A DNA stretch of 64,000 nt, taken from Azospirillum brasilense (lineage in GTDB: Bacteria > Pseudomonadota > Alphaproteobacteria > Azospirillales > Azospirillaceae). Where the stretch lies: contig NZ_CP059449.1 of the NCBI RefSeq assembly GCF_022023855.1, positions 1,846,501-1,910,500 on the forward strand, in the 5' to 3' direction. A model generated the notes under the pieces. It saw only the letters and a program-made list of their open reading frames with translations. It had not been told where the DNA came from and did no database searches. Shown one piece after another: positions 32,163 through 45,667 of the stretch (within the stretch, counting starts at the first letter, position 1; the number at the start of each line of letters is the position of its first letter). Made by a program: the position numbers and the translations under genes.

Positions 32163-33239
32163 GTGTCCGAAGACGCGGATGAATCATCCAAAACAGAAGA
32201 CCCTACGCAAAAGAAGCTCGATGAGGCCCATAAGCAGGGTCAGTATGCGATGACGCAGGAAATCGGCAATTGGCTGATGATTGCCGCTGCGCTGGTGATC
32301 CTGATCACGATTCTGCCTGGAACGCTGAAGGGCATGGTGCCCCGCCTGAACTTCTTTTTCGAGAACCTGGACCAGATCCCCATGGACCAGGGCGGAGTCG
32401 GCGCGGTGCTGATGCGGGTGATGAAGGACATCCTATGGGCGCTGTGGCTGCCGATCCTGTTCCTGCTGTTCGCCGGGGTGATCGGCACCATCGGGCAGAA
32501 AGGCTTCAACGTTTCCTGGGAACTGATCACGCCGAAATTCAGCAAGCTGAATCCGATCTCCGGCATCGCCAACCTGTTCAGCGCCCAGAAAGGGGTCGAT
32601 CTGCTGAAGAGCTTGGCCAAGGTCGCGGTGGTCGGCGTCGTCGCCTACATCGCGCTTCAGCCGATGATGCTGACCATCGAGCATTTCATCGGCATCGACA
32701 TGCTGCTGCTGCTCCGCGAGATGGACGGACTGACCTTCCGACTGCTGGCCGGCGTGCTGGCCATCCTGACCCTGATCGCCGGGGCAGACCTGTTCTGGCA
32801 GCGCCACAGCTTCGACAAGAAGATGCGCATGACCAAGCAGGAGGTGAAGGACGAGCACAAGCAGGCCGAAGGCGACCCGCATGTGAAGGGACGCATCCGC
32901 CAGTTGCGGTTCGAGCGGGCGCGCAAGCGCATGATGGCGGCGGTGCCCAGTGCCGACGTGGTGGTGACCAACCCGACCCACTTCGCCGTCGCGCTGAAAT
33001 ACGACTCCACCACCATGGGTGCCCCGATGGTGGTGGCGAAGGGCGCCGACGCCGTCGCCTTCAAGATCCGCGAGATCGCCGAGGAGAACGGCGTGCCGGT
33101 GATGGAGAATCCGCCCCTCGCCCGAGCGCTCTATGCCGCATGCGATATCGACGAGGAGGTTCCGTCCGAGCACTATCGCGCGGTGGCGGAAGTCATTACC
33201 TATGTCTTCAAGCTGAAAGGACGCGCGGTGCGGAACTGA
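32163..33239 (+). CDS. flhB: Flagellar export specificity protein FlhB
   Basis: 358 residues beginning with GTG. Charged N-terminus (DESSKTEDPTQKKLDEAHKQGQ), four transmembrane helices, and the cytoplasmic domain with autocleavage motif VVTNPTHFAVALKY (NPTH at about residue 272). Cleavage there switches export from rod/hook to filament substrates in response to FliK. The usual Pro-rich C-terminal tail is short. Confidence 0.97.
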   Translation: MSEDADESSKTEDPTQKKLDEAHKQGQYAMTQEIGNWLMIAAALVILITILPGTLKGMVPRLNFFFENLDQIPMDQGGVGAVLMRVMKDILWALWLPILFLLFAGVIGTIGQKGFNVSWELITPKFSKLNPISGIANLFSAQKGVDLLKSLAKVAVVGVVAYIALQPMMLTIEHFIGIDMLLLLREMDGLTFRLLAGVLAILTLIAGADLFWQRHSFDKKMRMTKQEVKDEHKQAEGDPHVKGRIRQLRFERARKRMMAAVPSADVVVTNPTHFAVALKYDSTTMGAPMVVAKGADAVAFKIREIAEENGVPVMENPPLARALYAACDIDEEVPSEHYRAVAEVITYVFKLKGRAVRN

Positions 33240-33289
33240 GGACCGTTCCCGGACCTTTCCTTGCAGCGAACGGCTGACCTGGAGTTCCG

Positions 33290-35815
<2,526 letters not shown>

Positions 35816-35842
35816 CGGTGGCCTGGGAGGCCGCGGCGCCGT

Positions 35843-36346
35843 CTATCCGACGCGCCAGCCGTGATAGGCCCAGCGTTCCGTTCCCGGAACGTCGAGAGCC
35901 TCCCACCCGTGACGGCCGGTGCCGATAGGGCGGTCCGACAGGACGAGCGCGCCCGGCGCCAGGAAGGGTTCGACCAGCCTGCCGATCCACTGGCGGATGC
36001 CGTCCTCGTCGTCTTCCTGCGCGCTGCCGATGTCGGCGTGGGCCAGCCGAACCGCACCGCGGAAGCGCTCCGCCGCGGCGGGCAGCGTGTCCCGGAAATC
36101 GCCGAGGAAAAGCCGGTCCTCGTCCGGCCGCAGGGCGGCGGGAACGCGCGCCCACATGTCGAAGACCAGGATGTCGCGTGGTGGGAACAGGCTGCGCAGA
36201 TGGTCGTAGGTGCGGCCCTTGCCCAGGCCGATCTCCATCACCAGACCAGGGGTTCCCGCAACGCAGCCGGCGGCCCAGCCGAGGGCGACGCGCTGGGTGG
36301 TGAGGCGGTCGATCATGCGGTCGAGTGTGGAGTGGACGGTCGTCAT
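35843..36346 (-). CDS. Class I SAM-dependent methyltransferase-like protein
   Basis: 167 residues from ATG 36346. It has the motif I glycine loop VMEIGLGKGRTYDHLRSLFPPRDILVFDMWAR, and post-I acidic regions further on (LAHADIGSAQEDD). Substrate unknown. It converges with cckA and is divergent from recA, sharing a 223-base region that contains the LexA box. Confidence 0.75.
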   Translation of the reverse strand: MTTVHSTLDRMIDRLTTQRVALGWAAGCVAGTPGLVMEIGLGKGRTYDHLRSLFPPRDILVFDMWARVPAALRPDEDRLFLGDFRDTLPAAAERFRGAVRLAHADIGSAQEDDEDGIRQWIGRLVEPFLAPGALVLSDRPIGTGRHGWEALDVPGTERWAYHGWRVG

Positions 36347-36443
36347 GCGTAGCTCTTCGGGAGGCGTTGGCGGAGCATCTCCTCTTGAACGCCGCAGTTG
36401 GAATTCCGTTGCACGGCGCCGAATCGTTCCTAACTTACGATGA

Positions 36444-36458
36444 GAACATTCGCGGAAC
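36444..36458. promoter_or_regulatory. LexA (SOS) box, alphaproteobacterial type
   Basis: GAAC-ATTCGCG-GAAC is an exact GAAC-N7-GAAC direct repeat, the alphaproteobacterial LexA operator. It lies 112 bases before the recA start and 98 bases before the divergent methyltransferase. A second, imperfect GAAC-N7-GTAC is at 36477-36491. Confidence 0.85.
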
Positions 36459-36569
36459 TTAGGGCTTTGCGCAGAGGAACAAAGCTGGTACATTTCCTCT
36501 CACCGAATGACCGTTGGTGAGATCGTTGGCCCTGGGGCCGCGGATGTGATCTAACAAGGGGAGACGGGC

Positions 36570-37649
36570 ATGTCGTCCGCACAGCTTCGTTTGGTCGAGA
36601 AGGATTCCATGGATAAGCAGAAGGCCCTGGATGCCGCTCTGGCGCAGATCGAGCGCGCCTTTGGCAAGGGCTCGATCATGAAGCTCGGCGCCCGCGAGAA
36701 CACGGTCGAGACGGAGGTCGTTTCCACCGGCTCTCTCGGCCTCGACATCGCGCTGGGCATCGGCGGCCTGCCGCGCGGCCGCATCATCGAGATTTACGGG
36801 CCGGAAAGCTCGGGCAAGACGACGCTGGCGCTGCACGCCATCGCCCAGGCCCAGAAGGGCGGCGGCACCTGCGCCTTCGTGGACGCGGAGCACGCCCTGG
36901 ACCCGTCCTATGCCCGCAAGCTGGGCGTGAACGTGGACGAGTTGCTGATCTCCCAGCCCGACGCCGGTGAGCAGGCTCTGGAGATCGCCGACACGTTGGT
37001 GCGCTCCGGCGCCGTCGACGTGCTGGTGGTCGACTCGGTGGCAGCATTGGTGCCGCGCGCCGAGTTGGAAGGTGAGATGGGCGACAGCCACGTCGGCCTG
37101 CACGCCCGCCTGATGAGTCAGGCGCTGCGCAAGCTGACCGGCTCCATCGCCAAGTCGAACTGCCTGGTGATCTTCATCAACCAGATCCGCCTGAAGATCG
37201 GCGTGATGTTCGGCAACCCGGAGACGACGACCGGCGGCAACGCGCTGAAGTTCTACGCCTCCGTCCGTCTGGACATCCGCCGCATCGGCGCGATCAAGGA
37301 CCGCGAGACGGTGGTGGGCAACCAGACGCGCGTGAAGGTGGTGAAGAACAAGATGGCCCCGCCGTTCCGAGTGGTCGAGTTCGACATCATGTACGGCGAG
37401 GGCGTGTCGAAGGTCGGCGAGCTTCTCGACCTCGGAATCCAGGCCGGCGTGGTGGAGAAGTCGGGCGCGTGGTTCAGCTACGACGGCACCCGGATCGGCC
37501 AGGGCCGCGAGAACGCCAAGAACTACCTGCGCAACAACCCGGCCACGGCCGACGCCATCGAGGCGAAGATCCGCGGCAACGCCGGCCTTGTCGCCGACGC
37601 CATGATGGGTACCCCGGAGGCCGACGGCGAGGCCGCCACGCCGGAGTGA
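36570..37649 (+). CDS. recA: Recombinase RecA
   Basis: 359 residues. Walker [10 protein letters not shown] at 77-85, the signature [16 protein letters not shown], and the L2 region around residues 200-210 ([20 protein letters not shown]). It catalyses homologous strand exchange and triggers LexA self-cleavage. Control by the upstream SOS box is expected. The N-terminus could start 14 residues later at [11 protein letters not shown], which has a Met. Confidence 0.98.
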   Translation: MSSAQLRLVEKDSMDKQKALDAALAQIERAFGKGSIMKLGARENTVETEVVSTGSLGLDIALGIGGLPRGRIIEIYGPESSGKTTLALHAIAQAQKGGGTCAFVDAEHALDPSYARKLGVNVDELLISQPDAGEQALEIADTLVRSGAVDVLVVDSVAALVPRAELEGEMGDSHVGLHARLMSQALRKLTGSIAKSNCLVIFINQIRLKIGVMFGNPETTTGGNALKFYASVRLDIRRIGAIKDRETVVGNQTRVKVVKNKMAPPFRVVEFDIMYGEGVSKVGELLDLGIQAGVVEKSGAWFSYDGTRIGQGRENAKNYLRNNPATADAIEAKIRGNAGLVADAMMGTPEADGEAATPE

Positions 37650-37677
37650 TCCCGGGCGGCAAGCCGGTTTCGTGTGT

Positions 37678-37713
37678 GAAAGCCCCTCTCCGGTCCGCCG
37701 GGGAGGGGCTTTC
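37678..37713 (+). terminator. Terminator after recA
   Basis: An 11-bp inverted repeat GAAAGCCCCTC/GAGGGGCTTTC extended by further C-G and T-G pairs, 28 bases after the recA stop; TTTC follows. Confidence 0.8.
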
Positions 37714-37755
37714 GCCGTCTTGCCGGACGGCTGGAAAGACCTTACATTCAGGCTG

Positions 37756-37785
37756 GGCGGACGGGTGTTGCCGCACCCGTCCGCC
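37756..37785. repeat. Inverted repeat downstream of the small Leu-rich ORF
   Basis: Perfect 12-bp stem GGCGGACGGGTG/CACCCGTCCGCC with a 6-base loop, 10 bases past the stop of the 24-codon ORF. No T-run. The arm GCGGACGGG recurs in a second hairpin on the other side of the ORF. Confidence 0.7.
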
Positions 37786-37794
37786 GGCCCGGTC

Positions 37795-37869
37795 CTAGCG
37801 GTTCAGGATCTCAAGCAGCAGCTTGAGCGCCCGCAACAGCAGGATCAGGAGTTCGAGGATCTTTCTCAT
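37795..37869 (-). CDS. Leu-rich 24-residue micropeptide
   Basis: Twenty-four codons from ATG 37869 to TAG. It encodes an unbroken, strongly amphipathic helix (MRKILELLILLL at the start, RALKLLLEILNR at the end) with R/K/E at 2, 3, 6, 13, 16, 20 and 24. AAGGAGG lies 8 bases before the ATG, a perfect ribosome site. The length and Leu content suggest a membrane-surface peptide such as a type I toxin or small regulator. No homologue recognised. Too short for length-based gene calling. Confidence 0.6.
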   Translation of the reverse strand: MRKILELLILLLRALKLLLEILNR

Positions 37870-37888
37870 CCGTCGAGCCTCCTTATTG

Positions 37889-37924
37889 GCGGACGGGCCG
37901 TGGCCGATTCCACCGCCCGTCCGC
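37889..37924. repeat. Inverted repeat upstream of the small Leu-rich ORF
   Basis: 10-bp stem GCGGACGGGC/GCCCGTCCGC with a 16-base loop, 20 bases before the ATG of the micropeptide. The arm is shared with the hairpin at 37756-37785. It would lie in the 5' leader of the micropeptide message. Confidence 0.6.
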
Positions 37925-38094
37925 GCCGACGATCATGCAAATGTGTGGCGCTCCGTCCACGCGGCCTGTCGCCGCGCAGGGGAGTGGCGGGCACTCTGTG
38001 GACAGCCACACCAACTCACGTTAAAAGCACGGTTCGGCCGCGACAAGGCCGCGCCGCCGACTGTAGCCGACCGTAGCCGGAGCCTGGACAGCTT

Positions 38095-40760
<2,666 letters not shown>

Positions 40761-40764
<4 letters not shown>

Positions 40765-41168
40765 CTACCGCGCGTCCCGTCCGGCGCTACCCTCTCCAAA
40801 GCCGGAGCGGGTGCGCTCGGCGGGTGCTGGCGGATCACGAGGCCAGGGCGGTCGGGAATGCCGTAGCGCCGGTATTCCCGCGCCAACTGGCCGGTGAGGG
40901 CGAGCCCGGCCATGCGGACGTCCGCGGCCAGCGAGGCCAGCGGCGCGTCCAGCGTCCTGGGCCGGTTGCGCTCCACCAGGAAATGGCCCAGCCACGCCGC
41001 GCCGTAGCCGACCAGCGGTGCCGCCACGAGCGCCCGCCAGTCGCGGCGGGCCAGTCCCACCGTCAGCAAGGCCGCCGCCGACAGTGTGCCGGCGACATGC
41101 AACGCCCGGTTCGTCGGGTCGCGGTGCTGTTCCAGATAATCGGGCCAGAAATTGGGATCGGTCGCCAT
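40761..41168 (-). CDS. Mpo1/DUF962-like membrane protein
   Basis: 135 residues from ATG 41168, with GGAAGGAGTCC upstream. The signature [23 protein letters not shown] and [17 protein letters not shown] match the DUF962/Mpo1-like family; the yeast member is a fatty-acid dioxygenase. Two or three transmembrane helices are predicted. Its stop overlaps the alaS stop by 4 bases tail to tail. Confidence 0.85.
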
Positions 41169-41284
41169 GACGGACTCCTTCCGCGGGGGAACGCCGGGCG
41201 GCCCGTGGCGGTTCCGTCTTGCATGACGCCCGCCGTGCTGGAAGGATGCGCGGGTCAACGAACAATACCGCGGAACCGACTGGC

Positions 41285-42130
41285 ATGCGCTTTACCGGCA
41301 CCGACTCCTACGTCGCCACCGACGACCTGATGGTGGCCGTCAACGCGGCCATCACGCTTGAGCGCCCGCTGCTGGTGAAGGGGGAGCCCGGCACCGGCAA
41401 GACCGTGCTGGCCCAGGAGGTCGCCCGCGCCCTGAACAAGCCGCTGCTCGCCTGGCACATCAAGTCCACCACCAAGGCGCAGCAGGGCCTTTACGAGTAC
41501 GACGCGGTCAGCCGCCTGCGCGACAGCCAGCTCGGCGAGGAGCGGGTGCACGACATCGGCAATTACATCGTGCGCGGCAAGTTGTGGGAGGCGTTCGAGG
41601 CGCCGGAACCCCCTGTGCTGCTGATCGACGAGATCGACAAGGCTGACATCGAGTTTCCCAACGACCTGCTGCTCGAACTCGACCGCATGGAGTTCCACGT
41701 CTACGAGACGCGGCAGACCGTCAAGGCGGCCCGGCGCCCCCTGGTCATCATCACCTCCAACAACGAGAAGGAACTGCCGGACGCCTTCCTGCGCCGCTGC
41801 TTCTTCCACTACATCCGCTTCCCCGACCGCGACACCATGGAGCGGATCGTGGACGTCCATTATCCCGGTCTGAAGCAGGACCTGCTGCGCGAGGCGATGT
41901 CGCTGTTCTACAGCCTGCGCGAGGTGCCGGGCCTGAAGAAGAAGCCCTCCACCTCGGAGCTTCTCGACTGGATCAAGCTGCTGATGGTCGAGGACGTGGA
42001 CCCTGAGACCCTGCGCGCCAAGGATGCCCGCAGCCTGATCCCACCGCTGTGCGGCGCGCTTTTGAAGAACGAGCAGGACGTGCATCTGCTGGAACGGCTG
42101 GCTTTTCTCGCCAAGCGGGAGGCGCGCTAG
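41285..42130 (+). CDS. MoxR-family AAA+ ATPase
   Basis: 281 residues from ATG 41285 (MRFTGTDSYVATDDL). Walker A GEPGTGKT at 33-40, Walker B VLLIDEIDKAD, sensor 1 ITSNNEKELPDAFLRRC. MoxR proteins act as chaperones for VWA-domain partners. Its expected partner, the CoxE-type VWA protein, is 3.5 kb downstream at 45.7 kb rather than adjacent. Confidence 0.92.
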   Translation: MRFTGTDSYVATDDLMVAVNAAITLERPLLVKGEPGTGKTVLAQEVARALNKPLLAWHIKSTTKAQQGLYEYDAVSRLRDSQLGEERVHDIGNYIVRGKLWEAFEAPEPPVLLIDEIDKADIEFPNDLLLELDRMEFHVYETRQTVKAARRPLVIITSNNEKELPDAFLRRCFFHYIRFPDRDTMERIVDVHYPGLKQDLLREAMSLFYSLREVPGLKKKPSTSELLDWIKLLMVEDVDPETLRAKDARSLIPPLCGALLKNEQDVHLLERLAFLAKREAR

Positions 42131-42486
42131 GAAGCGCTTGACCGCGGCCGTCCTTCTGGGGCAGCCTGGACCCATGCAATCGACCCCGCACCTGAACCGA
42201 ATGCGAATTACCGCCCCGGCGCTCTGACAGAGGGCGCCGGACCGCGAGCGTTCGTTTTCGCAATCTGGTGTGGAGTGAGGCGTGTCCGTGCGCCCTGGGT
42301 CTTCCGGAACCCGCAATCCGGTTCATCACGATCCCCTGACCCGTTGCTTCACGCGTGCGTTGCGCCCTCTGGCGGAGCGAATGCGGGGCTCTGCGCGAAT
42401 TATCGTCCCGGTCCGCTGACGCGGGCCGGGTTTCGCGCCTTCCTTTTCCGCCCCCCGTTCGTTCCCTCCGCCCGAGGACTTCCGCG
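42131..42486. other. Intergenic stretch, 356 bases
   Basis: Contains a bulged hairpin at 42226-42250 (CCGGCGCTCT with AGA-GCGCCGG), possibly ending the moxR transcript. No ORF, RNA or promoter that I can support. The following gene must be transcribed from here. Confidence 0.4.
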
Positions 42487-43464
42487 ATGCCGTCCGCGCA
42501 CGCCACCCGTCTGCCTTCCGTTTCCTTTCGCCGCGACACCGAAGACCGTCTGCCGTCCTGGCTCCCCCTCTCCGCCATCGAGGACGCCGCCGAGCGTTTG
42601 AGCGGGCGGATCGTCCGCACGCCGCTGCTGCACGCTCCGACGCTGGGGCGTGACGTCTGGCTGAAGGCGGAGACCTTCCAGGCGACCGGCGCCTTCAAGG
42701 AGCGCGGCGCTCTGAACCGCCTGCTGCGCCTGACGGCGCTGGAGCGCGCGGCGGGTGTCGTCGCCATGTCGGCGGGCAACCACGCCGCCGGTCTGGCGCT
42801 GCACGCCCAGCGGCTCGGGGTGGCGGCGACCATCGTCATGCCGGTCACCGCGCCGCGCTGCAAGGTCGAACGGACGGAGGCGCTGGGCGCCGAGGTCGTG
42901 CTGTCCGGGTCCACCGTGGGGGAGGCGAAGTCCCGCGCGCTGCAACTGGCGGCGGAGCGGCGGCTGACCTTCGTGCATCCCTACGACGACCCGGACGTGA
43001 TCGCCGGGCAGGGCACGGTGGGGCTGGAGGTGCTGGCTGACCGCCCGGACCTTGACAGGCTGGTGGTGCCGGTGGGCGGCGGCGGTTTGCTGGCCGGAAT
43101 GGCGGCGGGGGTGAAGGCGCGCAAGCCGTCGGTCACCGTGGTCGGGGTGCGGCTGGCGCGGCGGCGGGGGCCGACCTTGGCCGATGGGATCGCGGTGGAC
43201 GCGCTGGGCAAGCTGCCGCAGGCGCTGCTGGCCGGCTTCGTGGACGCCCTGGTCGAGGTGGAGGAGGTGGAGGTCGCGGCGGCGATGCGAACCCTGCATG
43301 GCTCCTTCGGCATGGTGGCGGAAGGCGCCGGTGCCGCCGCGGTGGCGGCCCTGCTGGCCGGGAAGGTGCCGGCGGAGGGGCGGACCGTCGCCGTGCTGTC
43401 CGGTCGCAACGTGGACCCCGGCACGCTGATGCGAACGCTCGGGGTCCAGACGCTGGCTGCCTGA
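42487..43464 (+). CDS. PLP-dependent threonine/serine dehydratase-like enzyme
   Basis: 325 residues. The PLP-lysine region TFQATGAFKERGALNRL, the glycine loop SAGNHAAGLALHA, and GGGGLLAGMAAGVKA identify fold-type II serine/threonine dehydratases. No C-terminal ACT-type regulatory domain, so a catabolic or racemase/dehydratase form is more likely than biosynthetic IlvA. Substrate open. Confidence 0.88.
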   Translation: MPSAHATRLPSVSFRRDTEDRLPSWLPLSAIEDAAERLSGRIVRTPLLHAPTLGRDVWLKAETFQATGAFKERGALNRLLRLTALERAAGVVAMSAGNHAAGLALHAQRLGVAATIVMPVTAPRCKVERTEALGAEVVLSGSTVGEAKSRALQLAAERRLTFVHPYDDPDVIAGQGTVGLEVLADRPDLDRLVVPVGGGGLLAGMAAGVKARKPSVTVVGVRLARRRGPTLADGIAVDALGKLPQALLAGFVDALVEVEEVEVAAAMRTLHGSFGMVAEGAGAAAVAALLAGKVPAEGRTVAVLSGRNVDPGTLMRTLGVQTLAA

Positions 43465-43476
43465 AGGCTCGGCGGT

Positions 43477-44943
43477 CTACGGGGCCATGAACACGCTGCG
43501 GTGTCGGCCGAACTCGCCGCTCGTCAGGTCGCGGGCCACCACCGTCACGTCGGTGGACCCCGGCGTTGCGGCGCCCCGTGGCACGCGGACAAAGATGCGG
43601 TAGGTCGCCACCGAATCCGCCTCCGCGGTCAGGGTCAGAGAACTTCCCGACTGGGCGTCCACGCTGGCGACCGACAGGTCGGCGTTCGCCAAACCCTCCA
43701 CCGACAGGCGGTAGGTCCGCGCCTCGTGGGTCTTGTTCAGGATCTTGATGGTGTAGGCGTTCTGCACGTCGCCGTTTGACTGCTGCACGTAGAGCGGAGC
43801 GCGGTCGCGCAGCACGCTGACGTCCAGCGTCGGGCGCATTGCCAGGGAGAGCGCCATGGCGCCGGCCACCACCAGGATGATGAGGGCGTAGATCACCGTG
43901 CGCGGGCGCAGCAGCCGCACCGGGGCGGCCTGACCGTCGGCCTTGGCGACCTGGTTTGAGCGGGTGTCGAACAGGATCAGGTCGCGGGGGCGCCCGACCT
44001 GGGCCATCACGTCGTTGCAGGCGTCCACGCACAGGCCGCAGCCGATGCAGGAGATCTGCTGGCCCTTGCGGATGTCGGTGCCGGTCGGGCAGACATGGAC
44101 GCACAGCTTGCAATCGATGCAGTCGCCCAGCCCCTCCGCCGTCCGCTCCTCCCAGCTCTGCGACTTGCGCAGCGGCGCGCGCCCTTCGCCGCGCCAGTCC
44201 TGGTAAGTGACGACGTAAGTGTCCTCGTCCACCATCGCCGCCTGGAAGCTGCGCCACGGGCAGACGTAGATGCAGATCTGCTCGCGCGCCCAGCCGGCAA
44301 AGAAATAGGTGGTGCCGGCGAACAGCCCGGCGAAGGCCAGGACCTTCCACGACACCTCGCCGGTCACGATCTCGCGCAGCAGGGTCGGGGCGTCGTTGAA
44401 GTAGAAGATCCAGGCGCCGCCGGTGACCAGGGAGATCGCCAGCCAGATGGCGTGCTTCGACGCCTTCAGCCCCAGCTTGCGCGCCGACAGCGGCGCCTTG
44501 TCCAGCCGGATGCGCTCGGTGCGCGGCCCTTCCATCTTGCGCTCCACCCACATGAACAGGTCGGTCCAGACCGTCTGCGGACAGGCGTAGCCGCACCAGA
44601 TGCGGCCGAGCAGGGTGGTGGCGAAGAAGATGCCGAAGGCGCCGATGATGAGAAGGCCGGTCAGGTAATAGACCTCCTGCGGCCAGATCTCGATCCAGAA
44701 GAAGTAGGCGCGCCGGCCCACCATGTCGACCAGCACCGCCTGATCGGGAATGCCCGGCCCGCGCTCCCAGCGCAGCCAGGGCGTGACGTAATAGACGCCG
44801 AGCAGCATCGCCAGCGCCAGCCATTTCAGGCGGCGGAAGCGGCCATGGACATCGGCGGCGTAGACCTTGGGGCGATGCACGAACCAGCGCTCGCGCGGCT
44901 GGTCGGCGTCGTGGGCGGTGGGAGCATGAGAGTGGAGGGACAT
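43477..44943 (-). CDS. ccoG: CcoG/FixG, cbb3 oxidase assembly ferredoxin
   Basis: 488 residues with five or so transmembrane helices, an intramembrane WCGYACPQ motif (116-123), and two 4Fe-4S clusters at CIDCKLCVHVCPTG (275-288) and CIGCGLCVDACND (299-311). The C-terminal part is the Ig-like IG_FixG domain. CcoG reduces copper for assembly of the cbb3-type oxidase. No ccoNOPQ, ccoH or ccoI is adjacent in this window. Confidence 0.96.
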   Translation of the reverse strand: MSLHSHAPTAHDADQPRERWFVHRPKVYAADVHGRFRRLKWLALAMLLGVYYVTPWLRWERGPGIPDQAVLVDMVGRRAYFFWIEIWPQEVYYLTGLLIIGAFGIFFATTLLGRIWCGYACPQTVWTDLFMWVERKMEGPRTERIRLDKAPLSARKLGLKASKHAIWLAISLVTGGAWIFYFNDAPTLLREIVTGEVSWKVLAFAGLFAGTTYFFAGWAREQICIYVCPWRSFQAAMVDEDTYVVTYQDWRGEGRAPLRKSQSWEERTAEGLGDCIDCKLCVHVCPTGTDIRKGQQISCIGCGLCVDACNDVMAQVGRPRDLILFDTRSNQVAKADGQAAPVRLLRPRTVIYALIILVVAGAMALSLAMRPTLDVSVLRDRAPLYVQQSNGDVQNAYTIKILNKTHEARTYRLSVEGLANADLSVASVDAQSGSSLTLTAEADSVATYRIFVRVPRGAATPGSTDVTVVARDLTSGEFGRHRSVFMAP

Positions 44944-45048
44944 GGTGTGCGACCTTGCTTTGACGCGGCGGTCAACCTAGTCCCTCTTTTATAAGGCTTC
45001 CGTGATGTAGTCACACTGCGGCAGATCAACCAACCGGGCGGATAAGGC

Positions 45049-45600
45049 TCAGACGGTGTCGCCGCGCAGTTCGGCAAGCCCGTCCTCATAGGCGCGGTCG
45101 AACAGGGATTCCAGCCGGGCGTCGGTGCCGCGCAGGCCGGCGACGACCGCGTGCGCCCATTCGAAATACTCGATCTTCCGTTCCAGCGGCCAGTCGGCGG
45201 GCGGGCTGTGCGCCATCGAGCGCAGGTTGGACACCTTGTCGGCCAGCTTCACCAGCTTGGCGCGGGAGGAGGCGGTGGGGGCGGCGTCGATCTGCCGCTG
45301 CTTGCGCTCCGCCTTGCGCAGCCGCTTGTCGTCGGTGGTCTCGGCGACGACCCCGGCGACCTCCGCCCCGAAATGCTGCTCGATTTCCTCATAGGAGGCG
45401 TCGGTGTCCTCCAGCGTGTCGTGGAGCAGCGCGGCGATGATCACCACCGGGTCGTTGCCCGCCGTCGCCTCGGCGCAGAGGAACGCCACCTCCGACAGGT
45501 GGTTGAGGTAGGGCTCGGCGCGCACGCCCTTGCGGCGCTGGTCGATGTGCTTGTGCGCGGCGAACTCCAGCGCGCGGGCGAAGTCGAGAAGGGCTGTCAT
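45049..45600 (-). CDS. Small alarmone hydrolase, MESH1-like HD protein
   Basis: 183 residues, a stand-alone HD domain like SpoT hydrolase: RRKGVRAEPYLNHLSEVAFLC, then ALLHDTLEDTDASYEEIEQHFGAEV and LVKLADKVSNLRSM. The HD and ED motifs for manganese are present. A (p)ppGpp hydrolase role (SAH) is inferred; a long Rel-type synthetase is not seen. It is divergent from the VWA gene. Confidence 0.85.
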   Translation of the reverse strand: MTALLDFARALEFAAHKHIDQRRKGVRAEPYLNHLSEVAFLCAEATAGNDPVVIIAALLHDTLEDTDASYEEIEQHFGAEVAGVVAETTDDKRLRKAERKQRQIDAAPTASSRAKLVKLADKVSNLRSMAHSPPADWPLERKIEYFEWAHAVVAGLRGTDARLESLFDRAYEDGLAELRGDTV

Positions 45601-45667
45601 GGCGTTCCTGGCGGGTCGGCGCTACGATGAGGGCGGATGGGGACGAAACCCCACGGGGGGAGGCGGC

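Noticed and set aside
37678-37713. Hairpins around 37.7 kb thought to form a CRISPR-like or riboswitch array
   Set aside because: The first is an ordinary recA terminator. The other two are single inverted repeats with different spacers, not a repeat-spacer array.
44960-45014. FNR/CRP-like dyads before ccoG (TTGAC-N6-GTCAA at 44960 and GTGA-N5-TCAC at 45002)
   Set aside because: An FNR/FixK site needs TTGAT-N4-ATCAA (14 bases); the first is 16 bases. The second has N5 instead of the CRP N6. Neither is a convincing match despite the tempting link to cbb3 oxidase.
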